Assembly: GCA_015179045.1 (NCBI GenBank)
Contig: WHUZ01000040.1
Span: 310,001 to 374,000 of the forward strand
Origin: Kalaharituber pfeilii
Lineage: Eukaryota > Ascomycota > Pezizomycetes > Pezizales > Pezizaceae
DNA length: 64,000 nucleotides
Direction: 5' to 3'
Shown in pieces: positions 35,601 to 45,819 of this stretch (position 1 is its first letter; each line of letters begins with the position of its first letter). A model generated the notes under the pieces. It had not been told where the DNA came from. It saw nothing but the letters and a program-made list of their open reading frames with translations, and searched no databases. The position numbers and the translations under genes are program-made.

Positions 35601-36291
35601 TCTCTCCCTCCCTTCCCCTCCTCCCACTCCACTACCAGTCCTGAGTGGTCTGAGCCCCCTTCCCACAGCTCTACTTGCACCCCTCTACCCCCCTTACCCA
35701 CACCAAGTCTATTCTCGATTCTCGCACCCTGCCTTCCACTTCTCTCCTCCACGTCCCTACTCTTTCTCCCTTCAAGGTAAAGCCGGCCTCCTCCATTCTC
35801 TCCCTCAGTCTCCTACCCTTTCCGTTCTCCCCAGTTCCTTCTAAACTCCACATCGGGCTATGCGCATTCGAGTCTCCCATGATTACACATCTCCCCTCCA
35901 CCCTCGTCACCTCTTCCACCCACCCTTCAAACTCCTCCTCCCTCCACCCTCCATTAGCATATACTCCCCCAACCAAAACCTCACCCACCCTACCCCATAC
36001 TACATTCTCTCCCCCCCTCCTCCCCCTCGCACTCCTCTTACTGCTTCTCTCCCATCCTACTACTCGCGTTCCTGCCCCCACCTCCCCCACCCTCCTCAGG
36101 GCTGGATGCGATCCTGTCTTCCACCCGGACTCCTCCTTTCTCTTCCAAACTTCTCCCTCGAAACCTAACTCCCAACCCTCCTTGAAGATATTCTCCCTCC
36201 ACACATGTCCTACCACGGACGACCCCCCGACGTTTAGGTACCCCACTTTCACCATAAGGCTCTCGGTACCCCGCTGCTCTCTGCCTCCCAT
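32631..36291 (-). pseudogene. family A ORF2: endonuclease, reverse transcriptase, RNase H (frameshifted)
   Basis: Domains in order are clear despite breaks. APE-like endonuclease at 36255-35400: VKVGYLNVGG, GDSNAHSPMW, RIDLVWV, then GSDHSGLVV in another frame. RT at 35204-33700: NNSAPGPDGIGYRLIK, PKPGKDIKTAKAWRPINL, TADVKGGFN, VPQGSPLSP, YVDDLA. RNase H at 33400-32960: LFSDGSK, LDSEAAIMA, WVKAHIGIAGNEKADEWA. C-terminal zinc knuckle at 32820-32700: CSCGEAQTGAHLAFQC. Breaks: frameshifts near 35690, 35350, 33600-33510 (two changes) and 32960, mostly in G-runs, and one TGA near 35208 in place of Trp. Target-primed reverse transcription by family; this copy is not functional as read. Confidence 0.9.
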
Positions 36292-39221
36292 CCATCTCCC
36301 GGCAGGTCCATATCTCCAAACAAATCTCCCAGCACCACTCGCGGTCGGTGCCTTGACCCCTCCATATCGTCTCTCTCATCGATCTCCATTCTCTCTCCCC
36401 CTTTTCTTGCCTTGAGGAAGCCCTCCAGCTCCAGCAGCTTCCCCTTCTCGTCCCAGTCTTCCGACAGAACTCCCGAGACCTTCACTCCGGTCCTCATCTT
36501 ATCGGTCTCCACCGCCTTCTCCTTCCCCTTCGTCTCCCCTACCTTTGCCGCCTTGCTTGACTCCTCTTGCTTCTTCTTCATTGGGGTCTCCTCCACTCTC
36601 CCCCTCTTCTGACTCTGATTTGGAGTAACCGGTTTTGGTCGCTCCGGACAGATTCTTGCGATGTGGCCCCACCTGCCACACGCATAACATGCCATCTGGC
36701 CTTTCTCGAACCTGCATTCCCGCGCCAGATGCCCCTTCTTTCCGCACTTGAAGCAACCCGTCCCCTGGCTTCCCTGGCTGCCCAACTGCGTCCCTATTAC
36801 CTGCACTTGCTGACCTGCACCCAGTGGTCCAAAACCCATTCCCGGAGGAATGACTTGTCCCCTCGAGTACACATTATACCCCACCCCTCCCTTCCACGTC
36901 TGCTGCTGCTGCTGCTGCTGTTGCCCCTGCTGCTGCTGCTGCCCTCCTACCCCCGTTGTTGCCACCATGTTGGCCGCCATGTTGGCGTAACTCACCCGCA
37001 CCTCCGCCTGCATGTGCCCCCCTGGCCTATATCTTTCTACCACTCTCTTCTGCCCCCTCCACACCAAGCCCTTCTTCAACACCTTCACTGCCTCATCCGC
37101 ATCCACCACCTCGAACTTGAGCTGAGAAACTCGCGGTTTCCCCATGGATGGTACTGCACCGAAGCGCACTGGTGGCCTGGACCCGAACTTGATGTCTGGG
37201 TTTTCCTCCTTCAACTTCTTCCTCATCACCTCCACATCCTCCCTTCCCTCCTCATAGTCAGCCCCCTTCATTACCAGAGGGACCGCATCCTTGTTGTGGA
37301 CCTCCACTCTCACGAGATCCTCTCCAAAAATCAGGCGCATCCATGCCGCGAACTTCTCCATCACCTCCTTCTGGCTCTCCTTCTCTCCGATGTCTACTAA
37401 GAACCAAGTCCTCTCGAACTTGGAAGCCGCCGAGTTCCTCTCCACTCGCGTCACCCTCCACCCTCTCTCGCCTTCCTCTTTCGCTGTTGTCTCCCACAAT
37501 GACTCACACCTCTTCATCAAAATATTTCTCTCCTCCACACCCTCCTTTCCGAACGGTACCGCCGCTTTATGCACTGTCCTCAAAGTTCTCTTCCACAACC
37601 TCCTCCCCCTCACTATTGTCCAGTCCTCCCCTTCAATCCTCTTTTCCGCCTCCATTGCTGCCCTCACCGCCTCTTCCTTCAACTTCTTCTCTTTCTCCTC
37701 TAGAGCTGCCACCTTCACTTGTGAGCTTCCGGGCCTCTCCATCACCTCCGCCACCTCCTTCAAAACCTCCGCCCTCTTCACCGTTGCCCTTCTTTCTTCT
37801 GCAATCTTCCTCTGGCTTTCCTCTTCCGCCTTTTTGCGCCTCTCCTCCTCCCTCTTCTTTTTCTTCTCTGTCTCTTCCTGCCACTTCCGGATTTCCCGGA
37901 TTTCTGCTTCCCTCTTCCTCCTCTTCTCCTCCTCTGCCTTTTCCTCCTCTCTCTTCTTCTTTTCTTTTTCTAGCCACCTCTCCTCCTTCCCTGAGGCCAG
38001 CCCCATCGCTACATGCATCTCTCTCACCATCCCCTCCAGAGCTGTCATTCTCTCCTCCATCTCCGTTTCCTTCGCCCTTCTCTTCTGCCTCCATGCCTCT
38101 CTCGCCTCCTCCTTCCACCTCTTCACCTCCTCCCCTGTTGTCTCCCACCTCCTCGTATACCCCATCCCCTTCTCCCCCTCCTCCATTCTCTTCCTCAACT
38201 CTTTCCATCCCTTCTCAAATATCGTCGTTCCCAAAACGGCTGCTACCCGCTGCCGTGTTGCCTCCACTGCCTTCGCCTCCCCCTTCTTTCCCTTTTCTTT
38301 CAGCACCTCCTCCTTCTTGACCAGCACTTGCGCTGCATGCACTAGTGCTAACACTGTCTTTCCCTCCTTACCTAGCCCCTGCCCCTGCTCCTCTTCCTCG
38401 CTTTCTTCTTCATTCTCCTCCTCCTCTCCTCCCTCCTCTCCGCCCTCCTCCATCTCTTCATCAACTCCTCCCTCGGTCTCCCCCTCCTGCTCCGAGTCCC
38501 TTCTCTCCACCTCTCCTCTCTCTTCTTCCTGCACTGTCGGTAAGATCGGAGCTGTCGGCTCAAGATTCGGCTGTGAGTCTCCTATCTCCTTGATCTCTCT
38601 CCTCCTCCCCTGACTTCTTCTGCTTCTTCCCTCACATGGAGAGGCACTTCTTTCTCTTTCTGTCCCTTCCCTCCTTCCCCAGCTCATCATTACTCTCGTC
38701 GTCCTTGGGGTGACTTGCTGTTTCTTGAAAACCACTATAGGTCCCTTCTTCACCGTAATGCATTCCCTGGTGGCATTCTCCATGGCTTCTTTCTCCTTCA
38801 CAATCACAATCCCGTCCTTCCCCTCCTCGTACTTTCTAAATATCGCTGCATCCGCACTCCAGTGTCTGACTACCGCTGCTACTTCTCCGACCCCGGTCAA
38901 ACCTCCAGTTTCTACCCACATCACCTCCGGTACCCCCCTTCTTTGAGCCACTGCGATGGCATCCTTTCTCAACTTGTCGATCATATCTAGCTGCCCATCG
39001 TACTCTCCGCCCTTTTTTAATGCCCTTTCTACCCTTTCTTTTACTGTACTCATATCCCCTGCCTCCCCTACCCTTGCCAACCACCAATCCTTCCTTTCCC
39101 ATGTGTGGATCTCATCCACACACCATACCTTGTTCCTGTCAATCACATACACCTCCCCCATCCATCCATCTCCTACTGGTCCCAAGAATTCCATCTTGGA
39201 AGTGTCTTCTTCCACCGACAT
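36249..39221 (-). CDS. family A ORF1, Gag-like nucleic-acid-binding protein (990 aa)
   Basis: Intact frame from ATG 39221. A long charged, Glu/Lys-rich central region (about residues 200-560) is predicted coiled coil. A conserved globular part follows (about 560-730: TWFLVDIGEKESQKEVMEKF, FGSRPPVRFGAVPSMG), then a polyQ run and two CCHC zinc knuckles (CFKCGKKGHLARECRF, CYACGRWGHIARICP), and a basic C-terminus. The family role is binding element RNA into the RNP. Its TGA stop overlaps the ORF2 ATG region in ATGGTGA, suggesting coupled translation. 990 residues is long for a Tad-type ORF1. Confidence 0.88.
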   Translation of the reverse strand: MSVEEDTSKMEFLGPVGDGWMGEVYVIDRNKVWCVDEIHTWERKDWWLARVGEAGDMSTVKERVERALKKGGEYDGQLDMIDKLRKDAIAVAQRRGVPEVMWVETGGLTGVGEVAAVVRHWSADAAIFRKYEEGKDGIVIVKEKEAMENATRECITVKKGPIVVFKKQQVTPRTTRVMMSWGRREGTERERSASPCEGRSRRSQGRRREIKEIGDSQPNLEPTAPILPTVQEEERGEVERRDSEQEGETEGGVDEEMEEGGEEGGEEEENEEESEEEEQGQGLGKEGKTVLALVHAAQVLVKKEEVLKEKGKKGEAKAVEATRQRVAAVLGTTIFEKGWKELRKRMEEGEKGMGYTRRWETTGEEVKRWKEEAREAWRQKRRAKETEMEERMTALEGMVREMHVAMGLASGKEERWLEKEKKKREEEKAEEEKRRKREAEIREIRKWQEETEKKKKREEERRKKAEEESQRKIAEERRATVKRAEVLKEVAEVMERPGSSQVKVAALEEKEKKLKEEAVRAAMEAEKRIEGEDWTIVRGRRLWKRTLRTVHKAAVPFGKEGVEERNILMKRCESLWETTAKEEGERGWRVTRVERNSAASKFERTWFLVDIGEKESQKEVMEKFAAWMRLIFGEDLVRVEVHNKDAVPLVMKGADYEEGREDVEVMRKKLKEENPDIKFGSRPPVRFGAVPSMGKPRVSQLKFEVVDADEAVKVLKKGLVWRGQKRVVERYRPGGHMQAEVRVSYANMAANMVATTGVGGQQQQQGQQQQQQQQTWKGGVGYNVYSRGQVIPPGMGFGPLGAGQQVQVIGTQLGSQGSQGTGCFKCGKKGHLARECRFEKGQMACYACGRWGHIARICPERPKPVTPNQSQKRGRVEETPMKKKQEESSKAAKVGETKGKEKAVETDKMRTGVKVSGVLSEDWDEKGKLLELEGFLKARKGGERMEIDERDDMEGSRHRPRVVLGDLFGDMDLPGDGWEAESSGVPRALW

Positions 39222-39672
39222 TTTCCTATTTACCTCCTCTCTTACCGCCTTCTCCTGCCTTCCTTGTGTCTACCCTTAACTGGGTGTCGCCGCTTTGGGA
39301 CTAGCTTCGGCGCTATTCCCAAAATTGAAGGTGGTCCACTTTTCTGCCCTTGTTTCTTCTAGGTCCCCGTTCGCTAGCTCAGTGCCAAGCGGGTGTGCCA
39401 GGGCACGAGTGCCTCGCTTGTCGCGATTTGTATGGGAGGAACTCAGAAAAACTCTGAAACCTTGACCTGAACGAAACGAGTCCGTAACCTCTGAATTCTG
39501 AGAAATAAAGTCGATATTCTTTCTCGGGCGGTCCCGAGCTTCGCTCTAATGTAATTTTGAGTTCTGAGTGCGCTGGGAAGTTGGCGTTCCTCCAAGCGCT
39601 CGTTCTCTGAAAGTAGTTGTCGGTGCCGGTGTGGGCTCGGTTCGCTCCTCCAAGTATAAAAATTGCATGAAT

Positions 39673-40238
39673 GCAAGTTATATTATCCTACGGTGCTGGG
39701 CACTTAACTTCAGTATTGTAGAGGAAAGAGGGGCTCCAATTTGACGATTGGGCAGTAATCACCGAATGATAGCTTAGTGCAAAGCATTTGTGTCTTTCCA
39801 ATGGCCTGAGGCCATTCACAATGGATAACATGTGCTTGTATCTAGCTTGAGGGTTAATCTAGATGCAGCAAACGTAGATTATATTTGTAGCTGTAAGGTT
39901 CCCCTACATCGAGGTAGCTAAATGAGGTGGTTGAGCTGTACATGCGGATAGCTGAATGAGGTGGTTGAGCTGGTGCATGCGGAAGGCAGCTCTTGGTGTT
40001 AACTTGTGTATATGAAGATGGCCATGAGGAGAGAATGAACGACGGCTTCTCAAAGACCCCACTCTTACAGTAGCCTAGTCAGTTTTGGCATCTATGGCCA
40101 CAGACAGGAGAAAACGAGGCATTCCGTCCGCTCTGCTGTATGTAAACTTCAGATCGCCAAGCTAGTACTGCGGTGGGTGACCAAGTGGAAAGCGCAGAGC
40201 TAACCTGTGAGAATCGCGGGTTGAGCTTGGTATGGGTA
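39673..40238. other. stretch without supported genes
   Basis: A direct repeat of about 45 bp (TAGCTGAATGAGGTGGTTGA type) lies at about 39915-39975. Nothing else is assigned. Confidence 0.4.
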
Positions 40239-40399
40239 CAGTTTTCCCTTGCTATACCGGAGCTGCTACATTCCGTTGGCATACAAAACCCACCGGACGC
40301 ACTAAGAATACCGGACCGGATAGGAATTGCCAGGCGCTTATGTCTCCCTGTCTCCATACAAAAACCTCGCCATAGCCTCAAGGCGGCACGCGAGTAATG

Positions 40400-40438
<39 letters not shown>

Positions 40439-40674
40439 ATACAAAAACATTTGCTCTACCGGATACACTAATACTTATGCATCCAATCTTGGCGGCCCCA
40501 AGCTACTAGTTAAACTTGACCTTACATAATTAAATTCGGCCGTCCACTTCCCAATCACGCAATTTCCATTATTGCTGCCCGTATTTCTGCCAAGCATTTT
40601 ATTTATAACGGAACCTTGCTATACCGGACGAAAAAGGCCAGATTTTACAGATCCGGTATAGCAAGGGAAAACTG
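40239..40674. mobile_element. pogo-like MITE (436 bp) with a nested micro-insertion
   Basis: TA at 40237-40238 and 40675-40676. The inverted ends CAGTTTTCCCTTGCTATACC, then GGA, match for 23 bp. The right end has an extra inverted CCTTGCTATACCGGA copy near 40615. No coding region. The family B micro-copy at 40366-40435 lies inside. Confidence 0.82.
40366..40435 (+). mobile_element. family B micro-insertion
   Basis: Duplication TCCATACAAAAAC at 40353-40365 and 40436-40448. The insert is only the hairpin (CTCGCCATAGCC, TCAA, GGCGGCACGCGAG), TAATGATATT and about 31 A. It starts exactly at the base of the hairpin. Confidence 0.9.
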
Positions 40675-41288
40675 TAGCTCGAACAATTAAATAAAATGAC
40701 TGTTTATGGAGGAAGGAAACGTTAGCCAGTTCGCAACTGGGTACTCTGATGTGCAAAGTTCAGTGTCATAAAGATCTCCTGGTTTTTTGGTACTTTACTA
40801 CGAGAGAATGCCCGCTCGCTACGCTCGCAATGGGGCAGAGCGTGCGGGGGGAGCTGAGGCAGAGCTTGCGACCGAGGTTAGGGGCTCTGCAGTGCTGTCA
40901 CGAAGTAGCAAATGGCACCATCGCGACCGCGAGAATCTTTTCTGGTGAGTTTCAGCATACTCTTTCAGCCGCTTACACACATGCTCCCCACTCGCTGCGC
41001 TCGGGGGTCCATACGACTGCTAGGGGGGGGTGGCGCACCTAGGGAAGTGACGCGCCTAGAGGGTGACCTGCCTAGGGGAGTGATGCCCCCTGGGGGGGTG
41101 ACATCAAGAGGATAGAGGTGTACACTTGACACCAAAGGATAGCACTGTATTATCAAGACCCGCACCTTTGAAATTGGCCTCTAATATCCTTAGATGTCAC
41201 ATCCCTATCTGGATACTTGCATACCTCCGATGCAGTCATATTTACAACAGGTGTATCTGTAACTTTATCTAATCAAGTACCGTACTCT

Positions 41289-41349
41289 GCCCTGCCATGG
41301 CGAACAGCTACAAGCGGGGTCACGTGATAAAAAAAAAAAAAAAAAAAAA
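41289..41349 (+). mobile_element. family A micro-insertion
   Basis: The duplication GTACCGTACTCT flanks it. The insert starts GCCCTGCCATGGCGAACAGC and ends GTCACGTGAT plus about 20 A. Same 5' start as the copies at 3921, 48560, 48893 and 60190. Confidence 0.88.
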
Positions 41350-41440
41350 GTACCGTACTCTAACTGAAATCCCAACACTATGCTCACTATCTCTTCTGAA
41401 CTTCCAACTTCCCAGTTGCCCACCCATTAACTACACCTTG

Positions 41441-41535
41441 CTGAATCACTTACTGAATCGCCCGCTGAATCGCCCGCTGAATGGCCTGCTGAATCTCCTG
41501 CTGAATCCCTTACCGAATCTCTTGCCAAATTGCTT
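41441..41535. repeat. 12-bp tandem repeat
   Basis: Units of the type CTGAATCGCCCG repeat about seven times with decay (open frame reads LLNRPLNRPLN). No gene context. Confidence 0.65.
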
Positions 41536-41917
41536 GTAGAAATACATGCTGGACTTGTTTGTTGAACTTTCTAAATCATCTGCTAAGCTGCTAGTAGCTC
41601 ACATAATGAATTGTTTGCTGAACTCTTCGCTGAATTGTATAGTGCACTCTCACTTACCTACTAAGCCATCCACCATAGCATTCCTCAAGTAGCAAGTTCT
41701 GAAGAGTATAGGAGTACCGATCTCTTGGGCGGGTGAAACTTCGCTAAATTCGATGCACTAGTTTCACTGTGTGGCGTCCAGCCAAGAGGGTCCAGTGCAT
41801 ATATCTCCGGCACGGGAACAGCGCACATCTATTCAATGTCCTTGTATTTACTAGAACGTTCTCGAAGTTATTTATTACAGTACTTGAAAGGAAGGTCAAT
41901 GCACTTGTAGCGAGATA

Positions 41918-41997
41918 CTAGCTAGTAAAATATGTATTCGGACATAGCGCATAATGTGCATTAGTACCCCTGTCCGAATACATATTTTAATGGCTAG
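41918..41997. mobile_element. 80-bp Tc1/mariner-like mini-element
   Basis: Flanked by TA (41916-41917, 41998-41999). The ends start CTAGC and carry AAAATATGTATTCGGACA, related to the ends at 14230 and 29609. It is almost only the two inverted repeats. Confidence 0.75.
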
Positions 41998-42119
41998 TAT
42001 TAAATACTATCATGAATTTATGCAGCCGCTGGTAGAGTAGACATAGCTAAAGCATACTCGAGCAGCGAGCTATAAAGTACTACCATAGAATAACAATAGC
42101 ATAACTATTAGATCATGTA

Positions 42120-42559
42120 CCGTATTAACTCACATAAGAGCAAGAAAACAAACGCGCGCTAGTTCAGTCTTGGCAAACCTCTCAGCGCCAGTGCGCGTGT
42201 ATCACGCACGGGCATGTAATGATCCCCGAATTACCGCGATGCTAACCTCAACACCACGGAGATTGATATTATGAAGGAAATGCGAAAAATGCAATGCAAA
42301 TGCGTCGCAGTCGCACAATGGCTATATGAGCTACATAGAGAATTAGCGAGCGTCAATAGTCAAGTGTCTTTCTGGCCTGGCGGACGGTAATCTCTGCGTT
42401 TACCTACCTCCGTTACAGAGTAGAGAAGCTGGAGATTGGCCGTGCTTAGTAATGCCAAGATTGCACGAACAGCGCGCTAGCGCGATTAATGGGGCCTGAG
42501 TCCTGCCAAGACCGAACTAGCGCGTGTTTGTTTTCTTGCTCTTATGTGAGTTAATACGG
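42120..42559. mobile_element. TIR element (440 bp) holding an LTR relic
   Basis: TA at 42118-42119 and 42560-42561. The 56-bp inverted repeats start CCGTATTAACTCACATAAGA. The interior is occupied by the LTR-like sequence at 42215-42417. Confidence 0.82.
42215..42417 (-). mobile_element. solo LTR relic, same family as 19458-19694
   Basis: On the minus strand it begins TGTAACGGAGGTAGG and shares ACCGTCCGCCAGG and AGACACTTGACTA with the LTR at 19458. It ends GATCATTACA. Flanking 5-mers do not match (GGGCA and GAGTA), so it is older or an end is misjudged. Confidence 0.65.
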
Positions 42560-42749
42560 TAGTTAGTCCTAGCAGTCAATATAATATGGACTTATACAGC
42601 CTCATCAGTCTCGTAGTAGGCGAGTGCAATCGCACAAGTAAATGTGTACGTTGCAAATTTGATATGATTGATCGGCATGACAAGGACCAAAAGTAGTGAA
42701 ACTAGTGCATCGAATTTAGCGAAGTTTCACCCGCCCAAGAGATAGTTTT

Positions 42750-43529
42750 TTCAGTGTTAATATATGCATAGTGCCAACGGAATAATAGTGATTGTCAAGT
42801 TGCGGAGTTGAGAAGGGGTGAGGGGGGAAGTTTCATCCTCAGTTCAGGAGAATATCATAGCAGTAAAGCTATCTTTATTTCGATTAGTGCGCTGGCAGGT
42901 ATTGCTCGAGTTGACTGAGATTTTGCACAATTTTATTAAATGTGCTGATCAGCAGCTACTTGGAGAGGTCATAGCTACAAAGTATAGAGATCTATTGGCC
43001 CGATAAGAGAGGAGGCCCGAGTTATGTATGAAAGTTTTTATCTCAGATAGAAGAAGAAGAAAATACCATCCTTGACCCTGCCAGGGCTTTGTTCAGGGCA
43101 TTAGTCGTGTATTACTAGTACTAATTCGCTGGTGGAATTCCATAATTACGTCCCTGGGTAAACCCTAAAGACCACAGCCAACAAAACGCAGCAGAGGAAA
43201 CCACCATATATACCCAACCGTCACCCATGAGCTCTCAAGTTTGAAAATGGCATTGCCCTTCAGATTTACAAACCTTTGTACCAAAAAAAACAAACTCCCC
43301 AACGACAAATGCACATCTTTAAATTCTAATATTTCAAACATCTCTTGCACCTACAGTTTAAACCCAACGAATTAATGACCAATGTTCTCAAATTTCGTGT
43401 TCCGTAAGGTGACCCCCCCCCCGCATGACGTAGCTCGCGTACTGATGCTTAAAATTTACGGAGCTCTGTATTTGAAAAGAAGACTGACACTTATCCTTCC
43501 CCAGACTTATTCTGAAGACAGGCACAATA
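42750..43529. other. stretch without supported genes
   Basis: A 62-codon frame at 42818-43006 has no recognisable motif. No repeats stand out. The segment just upstream of 43530 could hold the promoter of the zinc-cluster frame, but no element is identifiable. Confidence 0.35.
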
Positions 43530-43682
43530 ATGTCGAGAGACCGCGCTTGTGACAGCTGCAACCGGCGAAAAGTTCGCTGCGATCGACAACAGCCATGTGG
43601 AAATTGCCAAAAGCCTGGACGTCTCTGCGATGGAGCACCATCCCCTGCTTGCGAATGCTGGGGAGCTACTCGACGGAATTGA
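43530..43682 (+). pseudogene. Zn(II)2Cys6 zinc-cluster DNA-binding domain, isolated first exon or fragment
   Basis: From ATG 43530 the 50-residue frame contains a perfect binuclear zinc cluster, C-x2-C-x6-C-x5-C-x2-C-x6-C (ACDSCNRRKVRC, then CGNCQKPGRLC), as in fungal Gal4-type transcription factors. The basic residues NRRKVR between Cys2 and Cys3 fit DNA contact. It stops at 43680. No middle homology region is seen downstream. The overlapping frame at 43549-43902 (GELLDGIDIPIGGF onward) could be a second exon after a shift or intron, but I cannot place one. A small orphan factor or a truncated copy is equally possible. Confidence 0.6.
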
Positions 43683-43689
43683 CATTCCC

Positions 43690-44982
43690 ATCGGCGGATT
43701 TTCCAATCCCGCTTGGAAATTCTTCGAAGAGGCATGCCTGCAGCGCGTTCATTCACCAAATTGCGGGGCTATTTTCGAAAATGATCCCGACACGTACTAC
43801 AACCTGTACCTAAAAAAACTCGGTATCACAGTCAAGAATAGAATAATAACGACCGCCACCTCGCAATGTATCGATCTTCTCGTATCGCTACAAGAACCCT
43901 AACCATGGCAGGTCGGGGGATTATTTCTTCAGGGTCAACATAATCCATTGCGACCGATGTGACTGCGACATGGAAACCCACCTCAAGGTGGAGTTGTTTC
44001 CTGTGCTCCCTCTTTCAACCTTGAACACTTCCTGAACGAGCTATTGGCAGTCACCAGAAGGGTTGGGGCTGAAAAACGCCATTAAGAAGCTGGGATACGG
44101 ATTCTTGAAAGTGGGTAAAATAAGCTGGACAGGCTGGCAATTCCACCCCGATGTCAAGGATCATATCCTATTTCGCACCTCTTATCTTCAAAGCTCCCGC
44201 ACCTCTCGGTATCGGCAAGTTGCGCATACCGCTGATTTTCATGGGCACTGTGCCGAACTTTTTAGTCGCCTTGAGGCAGACTTTCGGGAGTCGAATCCAA
44301 GAAGTGGTCCACGTTATCCTGCAAGGGTCTACAAACATTTACAGATTGTGTGGAAGTGGGCATGTGAAAACTTGGTGTGGGAGTTCCAGAAGGTGCTCAA
44401 AATCGGGAATTTCTAGAAAAGGAAAGGCAGCAAGGTACTGGGCCATACTGCTGGGGTATGTGTAACAGCCCTCAGTGCATAGGCCTGTGGTTGGGCATGA
44501 TACCGCCACTACGACTAGATTGTCAGGTTCATGTCAACTGGCCGATCCCCCCGCAATTCACAGTTTACTGTTATGGACGTGAGTACTATGTATGTAGGTC
44601 GTGTAGGTGAGCAACCTCTATATACTGCCATTGAATGAGTCATCCTCCTAACGTTCATATCAACGAAGGCTACAGGTGCATCCAGATTACATTGAGCCCG
44701 AGTATGTAAGTTATGAAATAGAGGATGAGGATAAGGACAGGGTCCTTGCTGCTTCAACATGCCGCTTTCACTATATTTGGGAGTGAGCGGGAGTGAGCGC
44801 TGATGCGGAAAGTATTGGAACGCTGCATAAATCATGTGTGTTATTCACCTTTTGGAATAGTGCGATTTTTTAAACAAACCATCCTATTCAATTGGGAGTG
44901 AAAGCGAGCCTCCTCATACGATTGGAAGTAGGGTGGTCACGGTCCCACTCCCCTGTTTCGCGGCCCAGCTGAGCAGGAACCA
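43690..44982. other. possible decayed gene, unrecognised
   Basis: Open stretches at 43690-43902, 44063-44416 and 44151-44465 have balanced composition and may be remnants of one gene, but no motif or consistent frame is visible. Confidence 0.3.
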
Positions 44983-45040
44983 ACTTCCCCTGCCATAGGT
45001 CGGTAGCCTGTATGGGGGGTTACGTGACCAAAAAAAAAAA
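44983..45040 (+). mobile_element. short family A-like insertion
   Basis: Duplication GAGCAGGAACCA at 44971-44982 and 45041-45052. The insert has CCCCTGCCATAGG and ends GGTTACGTGACC plus 10 A. It is a divergent subfamily and starts about 6 nt further upstream than the other micro-copies. Confidence 0.8.
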
Positions 45041-45517
45041 GAGCAGGAACCATTCACGTCGAGAGGATAAAGCCTAGCCTCGTAACCAGACTTAGTCAGC
45101 GCCCCAAGTCAGCGTCTGGCGACGCTAGGAGATCAAGCTCTGAATTCTCGGAGTTAAAGATTATGCCCCAAGCCCCGCCGGGTATATCGACCAAGGCCAG
45201 AAAATAAGTCGCCGCTCAAAAAAACATCGAAAGACAGTTTCCGATGTGGTATCCACATTTTGTTTGACTCACGCCTTCTCCCTTATGTACACAACTCCTC
45301 AAGCAACGTCTTATCCCTCTGCCTACATATTCAGCACAGGTAGCGCTCTTGTCGAACCTGCGACAACTGTGTGAACCCCCCCCTGTCAAACCTGTGATAG
45401 CCGTGTGCGAGTATGGCGTAGTACCGGCTTTTACACTACGTTGCTTCGCAACTGCCATAGCCCTCAGAATTCACAGAAACCGCAGTGGATGGCTACCTCC
45501 CGAACCCGGTTGTGGTG

Positions 45518-45810
45518 CACCGACAACCTTTTTTCCAGGATGAGCGCTTGGAAGCCCCCAACTCCTCCCCCGCGATAAAAATCACATCAAAGCGAAGCTC
45601 AGGACCGGCAACTACTTTTACAGAACGAGCGCTTGGAAGAAAGCAACCTTCCCGGCGCGTCCAGAAGTCAACAGTTACATCAAAGCGAAGCTCGGGACCG
45701 CCCGAGAAAGAATATCACCTTTATTTCACAGAATTTAAAAGATTTCGAGTCGTTTCCATAAGGTTAGATTCTCAGAACTTTTCTGAGGTCTTTACAGCGA
45801 GCTACAAAAG
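45518..45810 (+). mobile_element. family A 5' UTR fragment with two promoter monomers
   Basis: It starts CACCGACAAC, exactly like the full-length LINE. It contains two direct copies of a unit of about 105 bp (GAGCGCTTGGAAG ... AAGCGAAGCTCGGGACCG), while the full-length copy has one. Homology fades near 45800, before ORF1. The related 3' end at 46392 is a separate insertion with its own duplication. Confidence 0.75.
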
Positions 45811-45819
45811 GGGCTGAAA

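Larger units (their letters stand above)
32350..39625 (-). mobile_element. full-length family A non-LTR retrotransposon (Tad-like LINE, 7.3 kb)
   Basis: The perfect 13-bp duplication CCGGTGTGGGCTC lies at 32337-32349 and 39626-39638. It has a 24-nt poly(A) (T-run 32350-32373), a 5' UTR of about 400 bp, ORF1, ORF2 and a 3' UTR ending CCCTGCCATGGC, GCGGGGTTATGTGA. The 5' end CACCGACAAC is shared with the fragment at 45518, so it is probably the true start. Architecture (Gag with CCHC knuckles, APE-type endonuclease, RT, RNase H, C-terminal zinc knuckle) fits the Tad/I group. Confidence 0.92.
32029..39657 (-). mobile_element. family B 5'-truncated copy split by a full-length family A LINE
   Basis: The 15-bp duplication AAAAATTGCATGAAT lies at 32014-32028 and 39658-39672. 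Family B sequence is at 32029-32349 (3' end) and 39639-39657 (5' end), and joins in order once the nested LINE at 32350-39625 and one of its duplications are removed (VRLGGKWLKSCEYE on the 3' side). Its hairpin is of the A-T pair type (ATCGCC, GCATGCGAT). Confidence 0.85.
41720..42743. mobile_element. composite TIR element with nested insertions
   Basis: The inverted arms of about 47 bp, ATCTCTTGGGCGGGTGAAAC on the left and its complement on the right (42696-42743), enclose two further TIR elements (41918-41997, 42120-42559). No transposase is seen. The target duplication is not resolved. Confidence 0.65.
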
